DNA of 64,000 nt, taken from contig JBNGDI010000014.1 in assembly GCA_049975425.1 (NCBI GenBank), positions 8,559-72,558 of the forward strand. The letters run 5' to 3'. The notes beneath the pieces are model-generated. The model was not told the origin of the DNA, searched no databases, and saw only the letters and a program-made list of their open reading frames with translations. Positions 44,260-53,576 of the stretch are shown here, piece by piece (the first letter of the stretch is position 1; the number at the start of each line of letters is the position of its first letter). The position numbers were made by a program, and so were the translations under genes. This stretch comes from HyVt-105 sp049975425. GTDB lineage: Bacteria; Bacteroidota; Bacteroidia; Bacteroidales; VadinHA17.

Positions 44260-45615
44260 TCAAAGGCCATATTTTTCCATTTTGCGGTACAGGGTGGTTC
44301 TTCCCAGGCCCAGTTCAGCGGCGGCCCGCGACATATTTCCGCCGTGTTTCCGGATAGCCTCAGCAATGGCCAGCTTTTCCAGTTCCTCCAGATTCAGGCT
44401 TTCTGCCATGGTTGCTGCCGGTGAAGCCGGCTGCCGTTTCACCCCCGAAAAATCAAGGGTGTTCCCGTCGGCCAAAATCACCGCTCTTTCCACCATATGC
44501 TGCAACTCCCTCACATTGCCTGGCCAGGAATAGTTTTCCAGCCGTTTCATATCATCGGGACTTACATGCAGGCCGGTTTTATTGTACTTCCGTCCATACA
44601 CACCGGTAAAATGATTTACCAGCAAAGGGATATCTTCCTTCCGCTGACGCAGGGGGGGCACATGGATCACCACCGTATTGATGCGGTACAGCAGGTCCTG
44701 CCTGAACCTGCCGTTTTTCACCATTTCCTGCAGCGGCCTGTTGGTGGCCGATATCAACCGCACATCAAATTCCACGGGGCGGTTCGATCCCACCCGGTAA
44801 ACCTGCCGGTTTTGAATAACCGTCAACATTTTGGCCTGCATGGGAACGGACAGGTTCCCTATTTCATCGAGAAAAAGGGTTCCTCCTGAGGCCACTTCAA
44901 ATTTCCCCGGGCGGTCTTCCCGGGCATCGGTAAATGCACCTTTCGCATGTCCGAACAATTCCGATTCGAAAAGATTTTCAGAAAGGGCGCCCAGATCTAC
45001 CGTCAGAAAAATCTGGTTTCTCCGGTGTGACAGATGATGCAGGCGGCGTGCCACCAGTTCCTTTCCCGTTCCGTTTTCACCGGTAACCAGTACACTGGCA
45101 TCCGTGGGAGCCACTTTCTCCACCACTTCGAGCAGGTTTTGTATGGGCTTTGACACACCGATCATCTGCCCTGACACATCACCCAGGATTGCACGGCGGG
45201 TGCTTTCCAGGCGGCGTATCTCCCTGCCGGCTTCCCGGTAACGGTAGCAGGACCTGACCGTTGCCAGCAGTTTCTGGTTGTCCCAGGGTTTCACCACAAA
45301 ATCACACGCCCCTTCTTTCATGGCTGCCACAGCCAGATTGATATCGCCGTATGCCGTGATCACCACCACCTGGATATCCGGATCCGCTTCATGGATATTC
45401 CGCAGCCACCTCAGCCCCTCTTCCCCCCCACTTTCTCCAGCCCGGAAATTCATATCCAGCAATATCACATCCACCTCTTCCTTCTCCAGAATTTCCGGTA
45501 TTTTCTCCGGATCGGTAGTCACCAGCACCACCGGAAATTCCTTTTTCATCACCACGCGGGCGGAAAACAGTACGTCGCGGTCGTCATCCACTATCAGAAC
45601 CGTCCCTTTTTTCAT
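44260..45615 (-). CDS. Sigma-54-dependent response regulator (NtrC family)
   Basis: 451 residues from MKKGTVLIVDDDRDVLF; the ATG at 45684 would add 23 unrelated residues. The receiver domain has DDD at 10-12, phospho-acceptor Asp in VDVILLDMNF and the conserved Lys in FVVKPWDN. The AAA+ domain has Walker A GENGTGKE, GAFTDA (the GAFTGA sigma-54-contact loop with Asp for Gly) and Walker B GGTLFLDEIGN. A Fis-type HTH ends the protein (NMSRAAAELGLGRTTLYRKM). It activates sigma-54 promoters from upstream sites. Divergent from the permease operon and next to its candidate enhancer. Confidence 0.95.
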   Translation of the reverse strand: MKKGTVLIVDDDRDVLFSARVVMKKEFPVVLVTTDPEKIPEILEKEEVDVILLDMNFRAGESGGEEGLRWLRNIHEADPDIQVVVITAYGDINLAVAAMKEGACDFVVKPWDNQKLLATVRSCYRYREAGREIRRLESTRRAILGDVSGQMIGVSKPIQNLLEVVEKVAPTDASVLVTGENGTGKELVARRLHHLSHRRNQIFLTVDLGALSENLFESELFGHAKGAFTDAREDRPGKFEVASGGTLFLDEIGNLSVPMQAKMLTVIQNRQVYRVGSNRPVEFDVRLISATNRPLQEMVKNGRFRQDLLYRINTVVIHVPPLRQRKEDIPLLVNHFTGVYGRKYNKTGLHVSPDDMKRLENYSWPGNVRELQHMVERAVILADGNTLDFSGVKRQPASPAATMAESLNLEELEKLAIAEAIRKHGGNMSRAAAELGLGRTTLYRKMEKYGL

Positions 45616-45661
45616 GGTATCAGAAATCCAAATCTTGACCAAGATAATCAATCTGTTCCGA

Positions 45662-45685
45662 AATGATACAAATGTTTGTATCATT
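45662..45685. promoter_or_regulatory. Perfect 24-bp inverted repeat, candidate NtrC-type enhancer site
   Basis: Arms AATGATACAAA (45662-45672) and TTTGTATCATT (45675-45685) separated by TG. It lies 47 nt upstream of the regulator's start and about 100 nt upstream of the sigma-54-like site serving the divergent permease genes, a usual enhancer distance. Confidence 0.65.
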
Positions 45686-45756
45686 ATGAAACATATTCTT
45701 TCTCACCAGCCTGTCAATTAATTTATATTTACCTGATAATATGTTTATTATTTAAA

Positions 45757-45773
45757 TTGGTACAGCAATTGAA
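45757..45773 (+). promoter_or_regulatory. Sigma-54-like promoter of the permease operon
   Basis: TTGGTACAGCAATTGAA shows the -24 GG and the -12 G at 10-nt spacing, close to TGGCAC-N5-TTGC; the -12 C is A. It lies 33 nt before the permease ATG at 45804. Confidence 0.5.
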
Positions 45774-45803
45774 CTTTCGGAAAAAAATTGATATTGCTTT
45801 GAA

Positions 45804-48170
45804 ATGATACGGAATTATTTAAAAACCACGATCCGGTTTGTACGTCGTTCGGCAATGTTTTCATTTATTAATATTTTCGGGCTTGCCATTGGCATCAGCT
45901 GTTCTCTTCTGATCCTGCTGTATGTAAACCGGGAAATCTCTTTCGACCGGTTCCACACGAACATTGATAACCTGTACCGGTTAAGGGTGAACCTGGTGAT
46001 ACAGGGGAAGGAAAACCTGGGGGCAATTTCGAGCCCGGTCATGGGACCAGAACTGGCGGCCACTTTTCCGGAGATCCGCTCGCAGGTGAGGCTGCTTGAC
46101 CTGGGTGGGATGGTAGAACATGAAGAAAAAGTTATCCGGGATATCGGAGGTTTTTTTGCCGACACCAATTTCTTTGAAATATTCAGCTTTCACCTGTTAC
46201 AGGGTGATCCGGCAGATGTTCTTTCCCGGCCGGGTTCGGTGGTGATCACCCGGTCGCTGGCCGGGAAAATTTTCGGGGAAGAAAATCCCATGGGGAAAAC
46301 AATAAGCTGGAACCACCTGGCAAATTGCACGGTAACGGGAGTGGTGGAAGACCCCCCCGACGAGGGGCATCTGGATTTCGATCTGATTATGCCGATACAT
46401 GATTATTTCCGTCTGTTTAATCCGTACAAATCCTGGGACGGAGGATATAGTTATTATACCTATCTGCTGCTGGAAGAAGAGGCAAGCCCCGACACCCTGG
46501 AAAAAAAGTTCATCCCCCTGATGTATGAAAAGATCAACAGGGATTACGAACAGTACGGAGCCCGGATCGACCTGTCTCTTTTCCCTGTAAAAAAGATCAG
46601 GTTGTTTGCCGATTACGATTATGAACTGGGCCGGACCGGCACGTTAACCCGCACCCTGATTTTCAGCGGAATAGCCATTCTGATCCTGCTCATTGCCGGT
46701 TTCAATTACATTAATCTCACTACCGCCCGCAGCTCACAACGCGCACGGGAAATCGGGATCCGGAAAGCCACAGGGGCTACCCGCGGCAAGCTGATCAGGC
46801 AGTTCACCACAGAAACACTGTCAATGACCTTTCTGGCCGGCATTCTTTCCCTGATTATGGTGGAAATGCTGCTGCCTTCGTTCAACAGGCTCACAGGCAC
46901 CGACATTCATCTTTACCAGATCACCCCCTGGAAGCTGCTGCTGGGATATCCCCTGTTACTGATTGTGGTGGGCGGTATATCGAGCCTGTACCCGGCCGTC
47001 CGCTTGTCGGGGATGGACCCGATCCGCTCCCTGCGCGGAATGACGGAGTCATCCACCGGGAAACCGGTGTTAAGGAATGCCCTGGTGATCATCCAGTATG
47101 TTATTTCCGTGGCCCTGATTATTGCCACAGCCTTTATTTACCTGCAGCTCGATTACCTTCAGAAAAAAGATCCGGGATATGACAGGGAAAACATCCTGGT
47201 CATTCCTATGATCAATGCAGAAATGCAGCAGAAAGCCGAATTGCTGAGGAACAGTCTCAGCGGAATTCCCCAGGTAAGGGCAGCCGGAATGGGTTCGGGG
47301 GTACCGGGCTACGGGCTCACCATGAACGGATACCAGCCGGAAGGTTATGAAAAATCGATGATGTTCCACGCACTGGATATTGATCCTTCCTATATCTCCA
47401 CCCTTGGCCTCAAGATCAGGAAAGGCCGTAATTTTTCGGAAGAACGGGCCGGCGACCGGTATGCCATGCTGGTCAATGAAACCCTGGTAAAGGAGTTAGG
47501 ATGGAATGATCCCCTGGGAAAAACCATTTTCCGGGATACAACCTATACCATCATCGGGGTGGTGGAAGATTTTCATTACAGTCCTGTACAGCAAAAAATC
47601 AACCCCCTGGTGATTACCCTGAATCCATCGAACCGCCGGGCAAACGTGTTAGTCAAACTGGGGAACACGCATCCGGAAACCATCCGGAAGGTGGAAGCCA
47701 CCTTTGATGATATTTTCCCCGCAACGACCTTCTACGGTCGGTTTCTTGAGGACAGCCTCAGCCAAATGTTCGAAACGGAAAAGAAATTTGCACAGACGGT
47801 GCTGGTTGCCACGATCCTGGCCATTTTCCTGGCCAGCATGGGATTGTTTGCCCTGTCGCTTTTTGCAACAGAAAGGCGCACCCGGGAGATCGGGGTCAGG
47901 AAAGCCATGGGAGCAAACAGTCTGAGCATCGCCCTGTTATTTATCAGAGAGTTCACCGCCAGAATACTGCTGGCCAACCTCCTGGCCTATCCCCTGGTGT
48001 GGTATGCTCTGAACCAGTGGTTACAGAACTATCCATACCGCATCGGTCTGAATCCCCTGGTTTTTATTGCGGGAACCCTGCTCTCCTTCCTGCTCACCCT
48101 GCTGACGGTAAGCTTTCAAGCCCTAAAATCTGCACGGACCAATCCGGCAGAGGTATTGAAATATGAATAA
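45804..48170 (+). CDS. FtsX/MacB-type ABC permease, first of a pair
   Basis: 788 residues opening MIRNYLKTTIRFVRRSAMFS. TM1 FINIFGLAIGISCSLLILLYV, the MacB_PCD domain with SFDRFHTNIDNLYRLR, FtsX block with AREIGIRKATGATRGK, a second extracytoplasmic domain, and a final FtsX block with REIGVRKAMGANS and ENP-like PAEVLKYE end. Presumed export or mechanotransmission permease with an ATPase encoded elsewhere. First gene of the likely sigma-54-controlled operon; the following permease starts 40 nt later. Confidence 0.93.
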   Translation: MIRNYLKTTIRFVRRSAMFSFINIFGLAIGISCSLLILLYVNREISFDRFHTNIDNLYRLRVNLVIQGKENLGAISSPVMGPELAATFPEIRSQVRLLDLGGMVEHEEKVIRDIGGFFADTNFFEIFSFHLLQGDPADVLSRPGSVVITRSLAGKIFGEENPMGKTISWNHLANCTVTGVVEDPPDEGHLDFDLIMPIHDYFRLFNPYKSWDGGYSYYTYLLLEEEASPDTLEKKFIPLMYEKINRDYEQYGARIDLSLFPVKKIRLFADYDYELGRTGTLTRTLIFSGIAILILLIAGFNYINLTTARSSQRAREIGIRKATGATRGKLIRQFTTETLSMTFLAGILSLIMVEMLLPSFNRLTGTDIHLYQITPWKLLLGYPLLLIVVGGISSLYPAVRLSGMDPIRSLRGMTESSTGKPVLRNALVIIQYVISVALIIATAFIYLQLDYLQKKDPGYDRENILVIPMINAEMQQKAELLRNSLSGIPQVRAAGMGSGVPGYGLTMNGYQPEGYEKSMMFHALDIDPSYISTLGLKIRKGRNFSEERAGDRYAMLVNETLVKELGWNDPLGKTIFRDTTYTIIGVVEDFHYSPVQQKINPLVITLNPSNRRANVLVKLGNTHPETIRKVEATFDDIFPATTFYGRFLEDSLSQMFETEKKFAQTVLVATILAIFLASMGLFALSLFATERRTREIGVRKAMGANSLSIALLFIREFTARILLANLLAYPLVWYALNQWLQNYPYRIGLNPLVFIAGTLLSFLLTLLTVSFQALKSARTNPAEVLKYE

Positions 48171-48197
48171 TAATGAAAAGGAAATACGTTTAAAAAC

Positions 48198-48204
48198 AGG
48201 AGGT
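48198..48204 (+). promoter_or_regulatory. Shine-Dalgarno sequence fixing the second permease start
   Basis: AGGAGGT lies 6 nt before the ATG at 48211, whereas the earlier in-frame ATG at 48163 overlaps the previous gene and has no such site. Strong SD sequences are uncommon in Bacteroidetes. Confidence 0.6.
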
Positions 48205-48210
48205 ACCCAT

Positions 48211-50628
48211 ATGATCGTCAAATACCTGAAAAGCAGTCTGAGGATCATCGGCCGACAAAGATCCGTCTCATTCATCATTCTTGCCGGATTATCGGTAGGC
48301 CTGGCATCCTCCTTTCTCATTATGGGATTTTTGAAAACGGAACTGTCATATGACAGATTCCACACCAAAGGAGACCGCATTTACCGGATAATCGCCCATG
48401 ACACACTGCACCACACCGATGTCCCCTGGGGCCCCTTTGTACTGGGGAATATGATACGGGAAGAAATACCGGGCGTCAGGGAAGTAGTTCCCCTGTATTT
48501 CACTGAAAATTTCACTTACCGGCCTGCAGGGGAACAGGCGGGGCCTGCCCGCGAATTCGCCGGAGAAGCCCGCATCCTGTGTGCAGACAGTGGATTTTTC
48601 AGGGTTTTTTCTTTCCCGGTGAAGGCAGGCCGCCCTCAGGAAGTCTTTGCCGGACCCGGGAAAGTTGCCGTTTCGGAAAGCCGGGCCCGCAAACTCTTTG
48701 GAGATGGGAATCCCATTGGGCAGAACCTTCTGGTACGGTCGAAAGGTGAAATACATTCCCTGGAGATCCGGGCTGTTTTTGAAGATATGCCCGCCGGATC
48801 ATCCATCACGGCTGATTTCCTGACAGGAATGGATATGGCTTTCCTGTTCATGAAGAACGATCTGATCGCCAACGGGCAGGTGACTCTGGACGAAACGTTT
48901 CTCAGAAACTCATGGTATGCTGCGGTATGCCCCCTGTTCCTTTTGCTGGAAGAAAAAACAGAACCTGAACAGGTGGAAAGGAACCTGGCAGACCTGACAG
49001 GAAAACATCATCCCGCCGGGACTATAGAATACAGACTGCAAAACCTGTACGACATACACCTTCACTCCGGTCATTTGTTTAACCTGTGGATACCGGCCGG
49101 CAACCTGCGTGATCTTTATCTCTTTTCCCTGATAGGGTTTTTGCTCCTGCTGGTAGCCGCCACCAACTTCATAATCCTCACCACCGCATCGGCCATGAAA
49201 CGGACCCGGGAGTCAGCCGTGCGAAAAGTGCTGGGAGCCGGAATGGGAGACCTGTATATACAGCATTTCACAGAGGCCATCCTGTTTGTATTGCTGGCTT
49301 TCCCGCTGGCCCTGATATTGGTGGAGATCAACCTTCCCATGATCAATCGCCTGTTCGAGACAAGAATCGACATCTACCACAACAGCCCGGGCATCATCCT
49401 GCTTTTCCTGCTGATCACACTGATCATAGGTCTGTTATCGGGCTGGTACACCGGAGCATTCATTTCCCGTACTCCGCCGGTACAGATCATCCAGGGATCA
49501 CCTGTAAGCGGCCGCAACAGGGCTGTGTTTCGTAAAAGCCTGGTTTTCTTCCAGATACTGAGCTTCTCGGGATTGCTTGCCGGAACAGGTTTTATACAAC
49601 ATCAAATACATTACATGCTTCACCGGGATCCCGGATATCACCATGAAAACATTCTGAAGGTAAGGATCAGGGACGACGCCTTCCAAACCCATTATCCTGC
49701 CTTCCTGGAAAAAATCAGGGGGATTCAGGGTGTGGAAGCCGCAGCAGGCACCATCTGGGCACCTCCGACCAACAGTTATTTCAACACACAGATTTCCATC
49801 CCGGGCAACCCCGAAGAAACCATGGCCATTGAAATGATCTATATGGATTATTCATTCATGGAAACCATGGGCTTCAGACTGTTACAGGGAAGATTCTTCT
49901 CTGATGAAAGGGGAACCGACCGGGAAGCCATCATTATCAATGAAACGGCAGCCGCACGAATGAACCTTGAAAATCCCACGGGTGCCTCCACCGATCTGGG
50001 GCACATTATCGGTGTAGTGGAAGATTTTCACTACCACTCCCTCCACAATCCCTTTGAACCCATGGCATTTGTCCTCGATCCGGAAATGACCCGGGAGGTG
50101 GTTGTGAGATACGGTCAGGAATTCCCGCCCGAACAGGTGAGAAAAGACATTATGGCAGCTGCTTTCGATATCTATCCCGATGCTGATGTTTCCGTCATTC
50201 ACCTGGAAGATGAGTTCAAACAGATGTACCGTGAGGAGATCCGGCTGAAAAAGGTGCTCCATCTCTTTACGATCCTGATCATGGTGATCGCTTCCATGGG
50301 ACTGTTCGGCCTGTCGATGTTTCTGACCGAACTGAGGACCCGGGAGATAGGCATTCGCAAGGTGTTCGGGGCAGGAACAGGGCGTGTAATGAAGGAAGTC
50401 AGCGCCGAATTCCTGAAAATGACCCTGGTGGCCAACCTTCTGGCATGGCCCGTTGCATGGCAGCTGGTCAGGGGATGGCTCAGGCAGTTTCCGTTCCGGA
50501 TAGGATTCGAATGGTGGATCTTCCTGGCGGCAGGCATCATTTCACTGGCGGTTGTATGGCTGGCACTGGGTTATCAGACCTGGCAGGCGGCCAGGACCAA
50601 TCCGGCAGAAACCCTGAAATATGAGTAA
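48211..50628 (+). CDS. FtsX/MacB-type ABC permease, second of a pair
   Basis: 805 residues from MIVKYLKSSLRIIGRQRSVS, the start that matches other permeases and has an SD sequence. Same four-part layout as the previous protein: TM1, MacB_PCD with SYDRFHTKGDRIYRII, FtsX blocks with RESAVRKVLGAG and REIGIRKVFGAG, ending NPAETLKYE. The two permeases are related but clearly diverged (openings and TM1 differ), so they may form a heterodimer. Operon member between the first permease and the small lipoprotein gene. Confidence 0.93.
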   Translation: MIVKYLKSSLRIIGRQRSVSFIILAGLSVGLASSFLIMGFLKTELSYDRFHTKGDRIYRIIAHDTLHHTDVPWGPFVLGNMIREEIPGVREVVPLYFTENFTYRPAGEQAGPAREFAGEARILCADSGFFRVFSFPVKAGRPQEVFAGPGKVAVSESRARKLFGDGNPIGQNLLVRSKGEIHSLEIRAVFEDMPAGSSITADFLTGMDMAFLFMKNDLIANGQVTLDETFLRNSWYAAVCPLFLLLEEKTEPEQVERNLADLTGKHHPAGTIEYRLQNLYDIHLHSGHLFNLWIPAGNLRDLYLFSLIGFLLLLVAATNFIILTTASAMKRTRESAVRKVLGAGMGDLYIQHFTEAILFVLLAFPLALILVEINLPMINRLFETRIDIYHNSPGIILLFLLITLIIGLLSGWYTGAFISRTPPVQIIQGSPVSGRNRAVFRKSLVFFQILSFSGLLAGTGFIQHQIHYMLHRDPGYHHENILKVRIRDDAFQTHYPAFLEKIRGIQGVEAAAGTIWAPPTNSYFNTQISIPGNPEETMAIEMIYMDYSFMETMGFRLLQGRFFSDERGTDREAIIINETAAARMNLENPTGASTDLGHIIGVVEDFHYHSLHNPFEPMAFVLDPEMTREVVVRYGQEFPPEQVRKDIMAAAFDIYPDADVSVIHLEDEFKQMYREEIRLKKVLHLFTILIMVIASMGLFGLSMFLTELRTREIGIRKVFGAGTGRVMKEVSAEFLKMTLVANLLAWPVAWQLVRGWLRQFPFRIGFEWWIFLAAGIISLAVVWLALGYQTWQAARTNPAETLKYE

Positions 50629-50667
50629 AAAATGTATTACCTTCATGGGATAAAAACAAAACATCTC

Positions 50668-51414
50668 ATGAAATCCCGTTTGATCGTACTTATACCTGTA
50701 GCCGTATCTTTGTGGGCCGTAGCCTGCAGGTCTTCCTCCGGGCCGGAACCCTCCGCCGGTAAAAAAGATACCCTGGCAGAAAAACCGGATACCTGTGTCA
50801 GGGATTTCTACGACAAAAAGGGGAACCTGTACTCAAAGGTCACCATGAAAAACAACGTCCCGAACGGACCTTCCGTTTCGTTTTACTCCGACGGTACAAA
50901 AAATACGGAAGTGAACTACGTGGACGGGAAAAAACACGGCATTGAAAAGAAATATTACGGAACCGGTGAAGTGTACCGGGAACGTTCCTACGAAATGGGC
51001 ATACAGCATGGATGGGAAAGGCGTTATTACAAAAGCGGCCAGCTGATGTCGGAGGTGTATTTCCATCAGGGAATGATCAGCAATGTGATCAGTGAGTTCG
51101 ATCACGAGGGCGACCCGGAAAAAATCTATCCGTCCATTGTATTCAGGGTTGTTCGCAACCGGAATTACGAAGGCCAGCGGTTGCTCGTGATACAGCTTTC
51201 CAACCACTCATCCAGGGCAACATTTTATCCAGGCAGGTTACTGGAAGGCAAATACCTGCCTGCCGACCGGCCTCCCCTGGGAGGGAAAAAAGGGACGGGT
51301 GAAATCCCCCTCAGCACAAGCCAGACAGGAACCCGCATCGATATTGTAGCCAAATACATCACCCCAAGAAACACACCCTGCCTGATCGAGGGAAGCTGGG
51401 TGGTGACAGAGTGA
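50668..51414 (+). CDS. Lipoprotein with MORN-like (YwqK-type) repeats
   Basis: 248 residues from MKSRLIVLIPVAVSLWAVAC; the ATG at 50632 puts 12 residues before this lipoprotein signal. Lipobox VAC with Cys20. Repeats of the form 'YY..G.....Y..G..HG' (YVDGKKHGIEKKYYGTGEVY, YEMGIQHGWERRYYKSGQL) are typical of MORN/YwqK proteins. The C-terminal 100 residues are an unassigned beta-rich domain. Just downstream of the permease pair and probably in that operon. YwqK homologues are sometimes called antitoxins, but no toxin is adjacent. Stop at the edge of the gap. Confidence 0.8.
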   Translation: MKSRLIVLIPVAVSLWAVACRSSSGPEPSAGKKDTLAEKPDTCVRDFYDKKGNLYSKVTMKNNVPNGPSVSFYSDGTKNTEVNYVDGKKHGIEKKYYGTGEVYRERSYEMGIQHGWERRYYKSGQLMSEVYFHQGMISNVISEFDHEGDPEKIYPSIVFRVVRNRNYEGQRLLVIQLSNHSSRATFYPGRLLEGKYLPADRPPLGGKKGTGEIPLSTSQTGTRIDIVAKYITPRNTPCLIEGSWVVTE

Positions 51415-51514
51415 NNNNNNNNNNNNNNNNNNNNNNNNNNNNNNNNNNNNNNNNNNNNNNNNNNNNNNNNNNNNNNNNNNNNNNNNNNNNNNNNNNNNNN
51501 NNNNNNNNNNNNNN
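51415..51514. other. Assembly gap (100 N)
   Basis: Exactly 100 N beginning right after the lipoprotein stop codon; true length unknown. It may hide an operon end or further genes, and it removes part of the upstream region of the next gene. Confidence 0.95.
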
Positions 51515-51589
51515 GAGGAAGGAGGAACTGTCAGGTTAGTCTTTTGGTAAATGATTTTTGTTTATTTTGCCGCATAAACACAAACCAGC

Positions 51590-53539
51590 ATGAGGGAATT
51601 TTTCAGTATCCTGGAGAAGAAAAAGGTTGTGTTGCCACCCGATGTACATGGTCTGCTCAGCCGGGCATGCAGCTTCCGGATTTTCGGTTCGGTGGATGAT
51701 CTGGCGGTAGCAGCGGTAGGAGGCCCCGGCAGGAACACTTTTGAGGTAAAGTACGATATCCCGGGAAAAGGAACAGTGACCGAGGCGGTGGTACACCGGG
51801 TGCGCAACGGCATTGCCGCCAACTACACAGAACCGTACATGCGCAGACGGGATCCCAATACCATGGCCATTGCCGACGACCTTCCCACCGATAAGGTGCG
51901 TTTCCGCGACAGGTTCGGGTATCCCTTCAATTCCCTTAAAAATGAAACCCTGGCCTGGCTGCAGGAGCAGGAACTGGCCGTTTTTTTCTATTTTGCCGGA
52001 AGAAAAAACATCGGCCTCAGCGGCATATCCATTGCCCCGGCCAACGCGGCCTTTTTTGCCATGGGCCTTTCCATGCTGCAGCGACTGGTTCCTCCTGAGG
52101 AACTGGAACAGGAACAAACCATTGATTCGGTGATCTATGTAGCCCCCACATTCCGCCACACCCACTTTGACGGGAAACAGGTGGTGGTGCACAAACGATC
52201 GGAAAAACTGCATGAAATTTACTCCTATAACCTCTATCCCGCCCCGAGTGCAAAAAAAGGCCTTTACGGAGCGCTGCTTGACAAGGGAGAAAAAGAAGGC
52301 TGGATCACCGCCCACTGTTCCACCGTCCAGGTTGTGAGTCCGTACGACAACATCACCACCTTTATGCACGAAGGAGCCAGCGGGGGCGGGAAGAGCGAAA
52401 TGCTGCAGAATATCGTCAGGGAACCCACGGGACAGGTCCTGATCGGGGAACATCTGACCACGGGTGAAAAACGGCTGATCAGCATCCCCCTGTTCTGTGC
52501 CTTCCATCCGGTTTCCGACGACATGGCCCTGTGTCATCCCTCCCTTCAGAAAGAGAACGGCAAACTCACCGTCCTGGATGCCGAAAATGCCTGGTTTATC
52601 AGGGTTGACGGGATCAGGGATTACGGAGACGATCCTTTTCTGGAAAAACTGACCATACGGTCTGAAAAACCCCTGCTTTTCCTGAATATCAAGACCAATC
52701 CCGACAGCACCGCCCTGGTATGGGACCATATAGAAGACGAACCGGGAATACCCTGTCCCAACCCGCGGGTGGTACTTCCCCGGGATACCGTTCCCGGTGT
52801 GATCGACCATCCGGTAAAAGTGGATGTACGCAGTTTCGGGGTCCGCACTCCTCCCTGCTCCCGACAAAATCCCAGTTACGGAATCATCGGCCTTTTCCAT
52901 ATCCTCCCCCCCGCCCTGGCCTGGCTGTGGAGACTGGTTTCTCCCAGGGGGCACGGAAACCCCAGCATTGTTGGAGGAGGGGCCATGGGCTCTGAAGGAG
53001 TGGGATCCTACTGGCCTTTTGCCACAGGGAAAATGTCTGCCCACGCCAATCTGCTCCTGGAACAGATTATCCAGACACCGCGAATGCGATACACACTGGT
53101 CCCCAACCAGCACATAGGTACATGGAAAGTGGGCTTCAAACCCCAGCTTCTGATGAGAGAATACCTCACCCGCAGGGGAAATGCAAAGCTCAGAAGCGAC
53201 CAGTACCAGGAAGCCAGGTGCCCGCTTCTGGGGTATGAACTGAATTACCTCACCATCGAAGGTTCAAAGATCCCATCGCGCTTTCTGCAGGTGCACAAGC
53301 AAACCGATGTGGGTACCGATGGGTATGATGCCGGAGCAAAGATCCTGGATGATTTCTTCCGGAAAGAACTCGAAAAATATATGACTCCTGAGCTGTGTTC
53401 CACCGGCAGAAAGATCATTGAGGCATTCCGGGCAGGAGCCCGTGTTGAGGATTACAATGCCATCATTCCCATGAGCTACCAGTATTCCTTTCTCACCGTA
53501 GATGACTTTGAAAAAGGGGGAAATAATTCCCGGGAGTAA
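51590..53539 (+). CDS. DUF4914-like protein with an HPrK/PEPCK-type P-loop
   Basis: 649 residues, no signal peptide or TM segment. I recognise the family by its overall pattern as DUF4914, function unknown. A clear P-loop EGASGGGKSE lies at residues 261-270, resembling the GxSGxGKSE loop of HPr kinase and the loop of PEP carboxykinase. Other conserved-looking stretches are YVAPTFRHTHFDGKQVVVHK, HCSTVQVVSPYDNITTFMHE and GVRTPPCSRQNPSYG. The C-terminal part has QVHKQTDVGTDGYDAGAKIL. A kinase or carboxykinase-like nucleotide-binding enzyme of unknown substrate is the best inference. The gap just upstream hides its promoter. Confidence 0.6.
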   Translation: MREFFSILEKKKVVLPPDVHGLLSRACSFRIFGSVDDLAVAAVGGPGRNTFEVKYDIPGKGTVTEAVVHRVRNGIAANYTEPYMRRRDPNTMAIADDLPTDKVRFRDRFGYPFNSLKNETLAWLQEQELAVFFYFAGRKNIGLSGISIAPANAAFFAMGLSMLQRLVPPEELEQEQTIDSVIYVAPTFRHTHFDGKQVVVHKRSEKLHEIYSYNLYPAPSAKKGLYGALLDKGEKEGWITAHCSTVQVVSPYDNITTFMHEGASGGGKSEMLQNIVREPTGQVLIGEHLTTGEKRLISIPLFCAFHPVSDDMALCHPSLQKENGKLTVLDAENAWFIRVDGIRDYGDDPFLEKLTIRSEKPLLFLNIKTNPDSTALVWDHIEDEPGIPCPNPRVVLPRDTVPGVIDHPVKVDVRSFGVRTPPCSRQNPSYGIIGLFHILPPALAWLWRLVSPRGHGNPSIVGGGAMGSEGVGSYWPFATGKMSAHANLLLEQIIQTPRMRYTLVPNQHIGTWKVGFKPQLLMREYLTRRGNAKLRSDQYQEARCPLLGYELNYLTIEGSKIPSRFLQVHKQTDVGTDGYDAGAKILDDFFRKELEKYMTPELCSTGRKIIEAFRAGARVEDYNAIIPMSYQYSFLTVDDFEKGGNNSRE

Positions 53540-53576
53540 ACCAGCTCGTTTTTTCTGATCATGCTTTCTGAAGAAG

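Noticed and set aside
50668..51414. YwqK-type protein as an antitoxin
   Set aside because: No toxin gene is adjacent and the protein is a lipoprotein; MORN-like repeats alone do not show that role.
51536..53113. 525-aa minus-strand frame antisense to the DUF4914-like gene
   Set aside because: Low-complexity translation; the plus-strand protein carries a P-loop and a family-like pattern.
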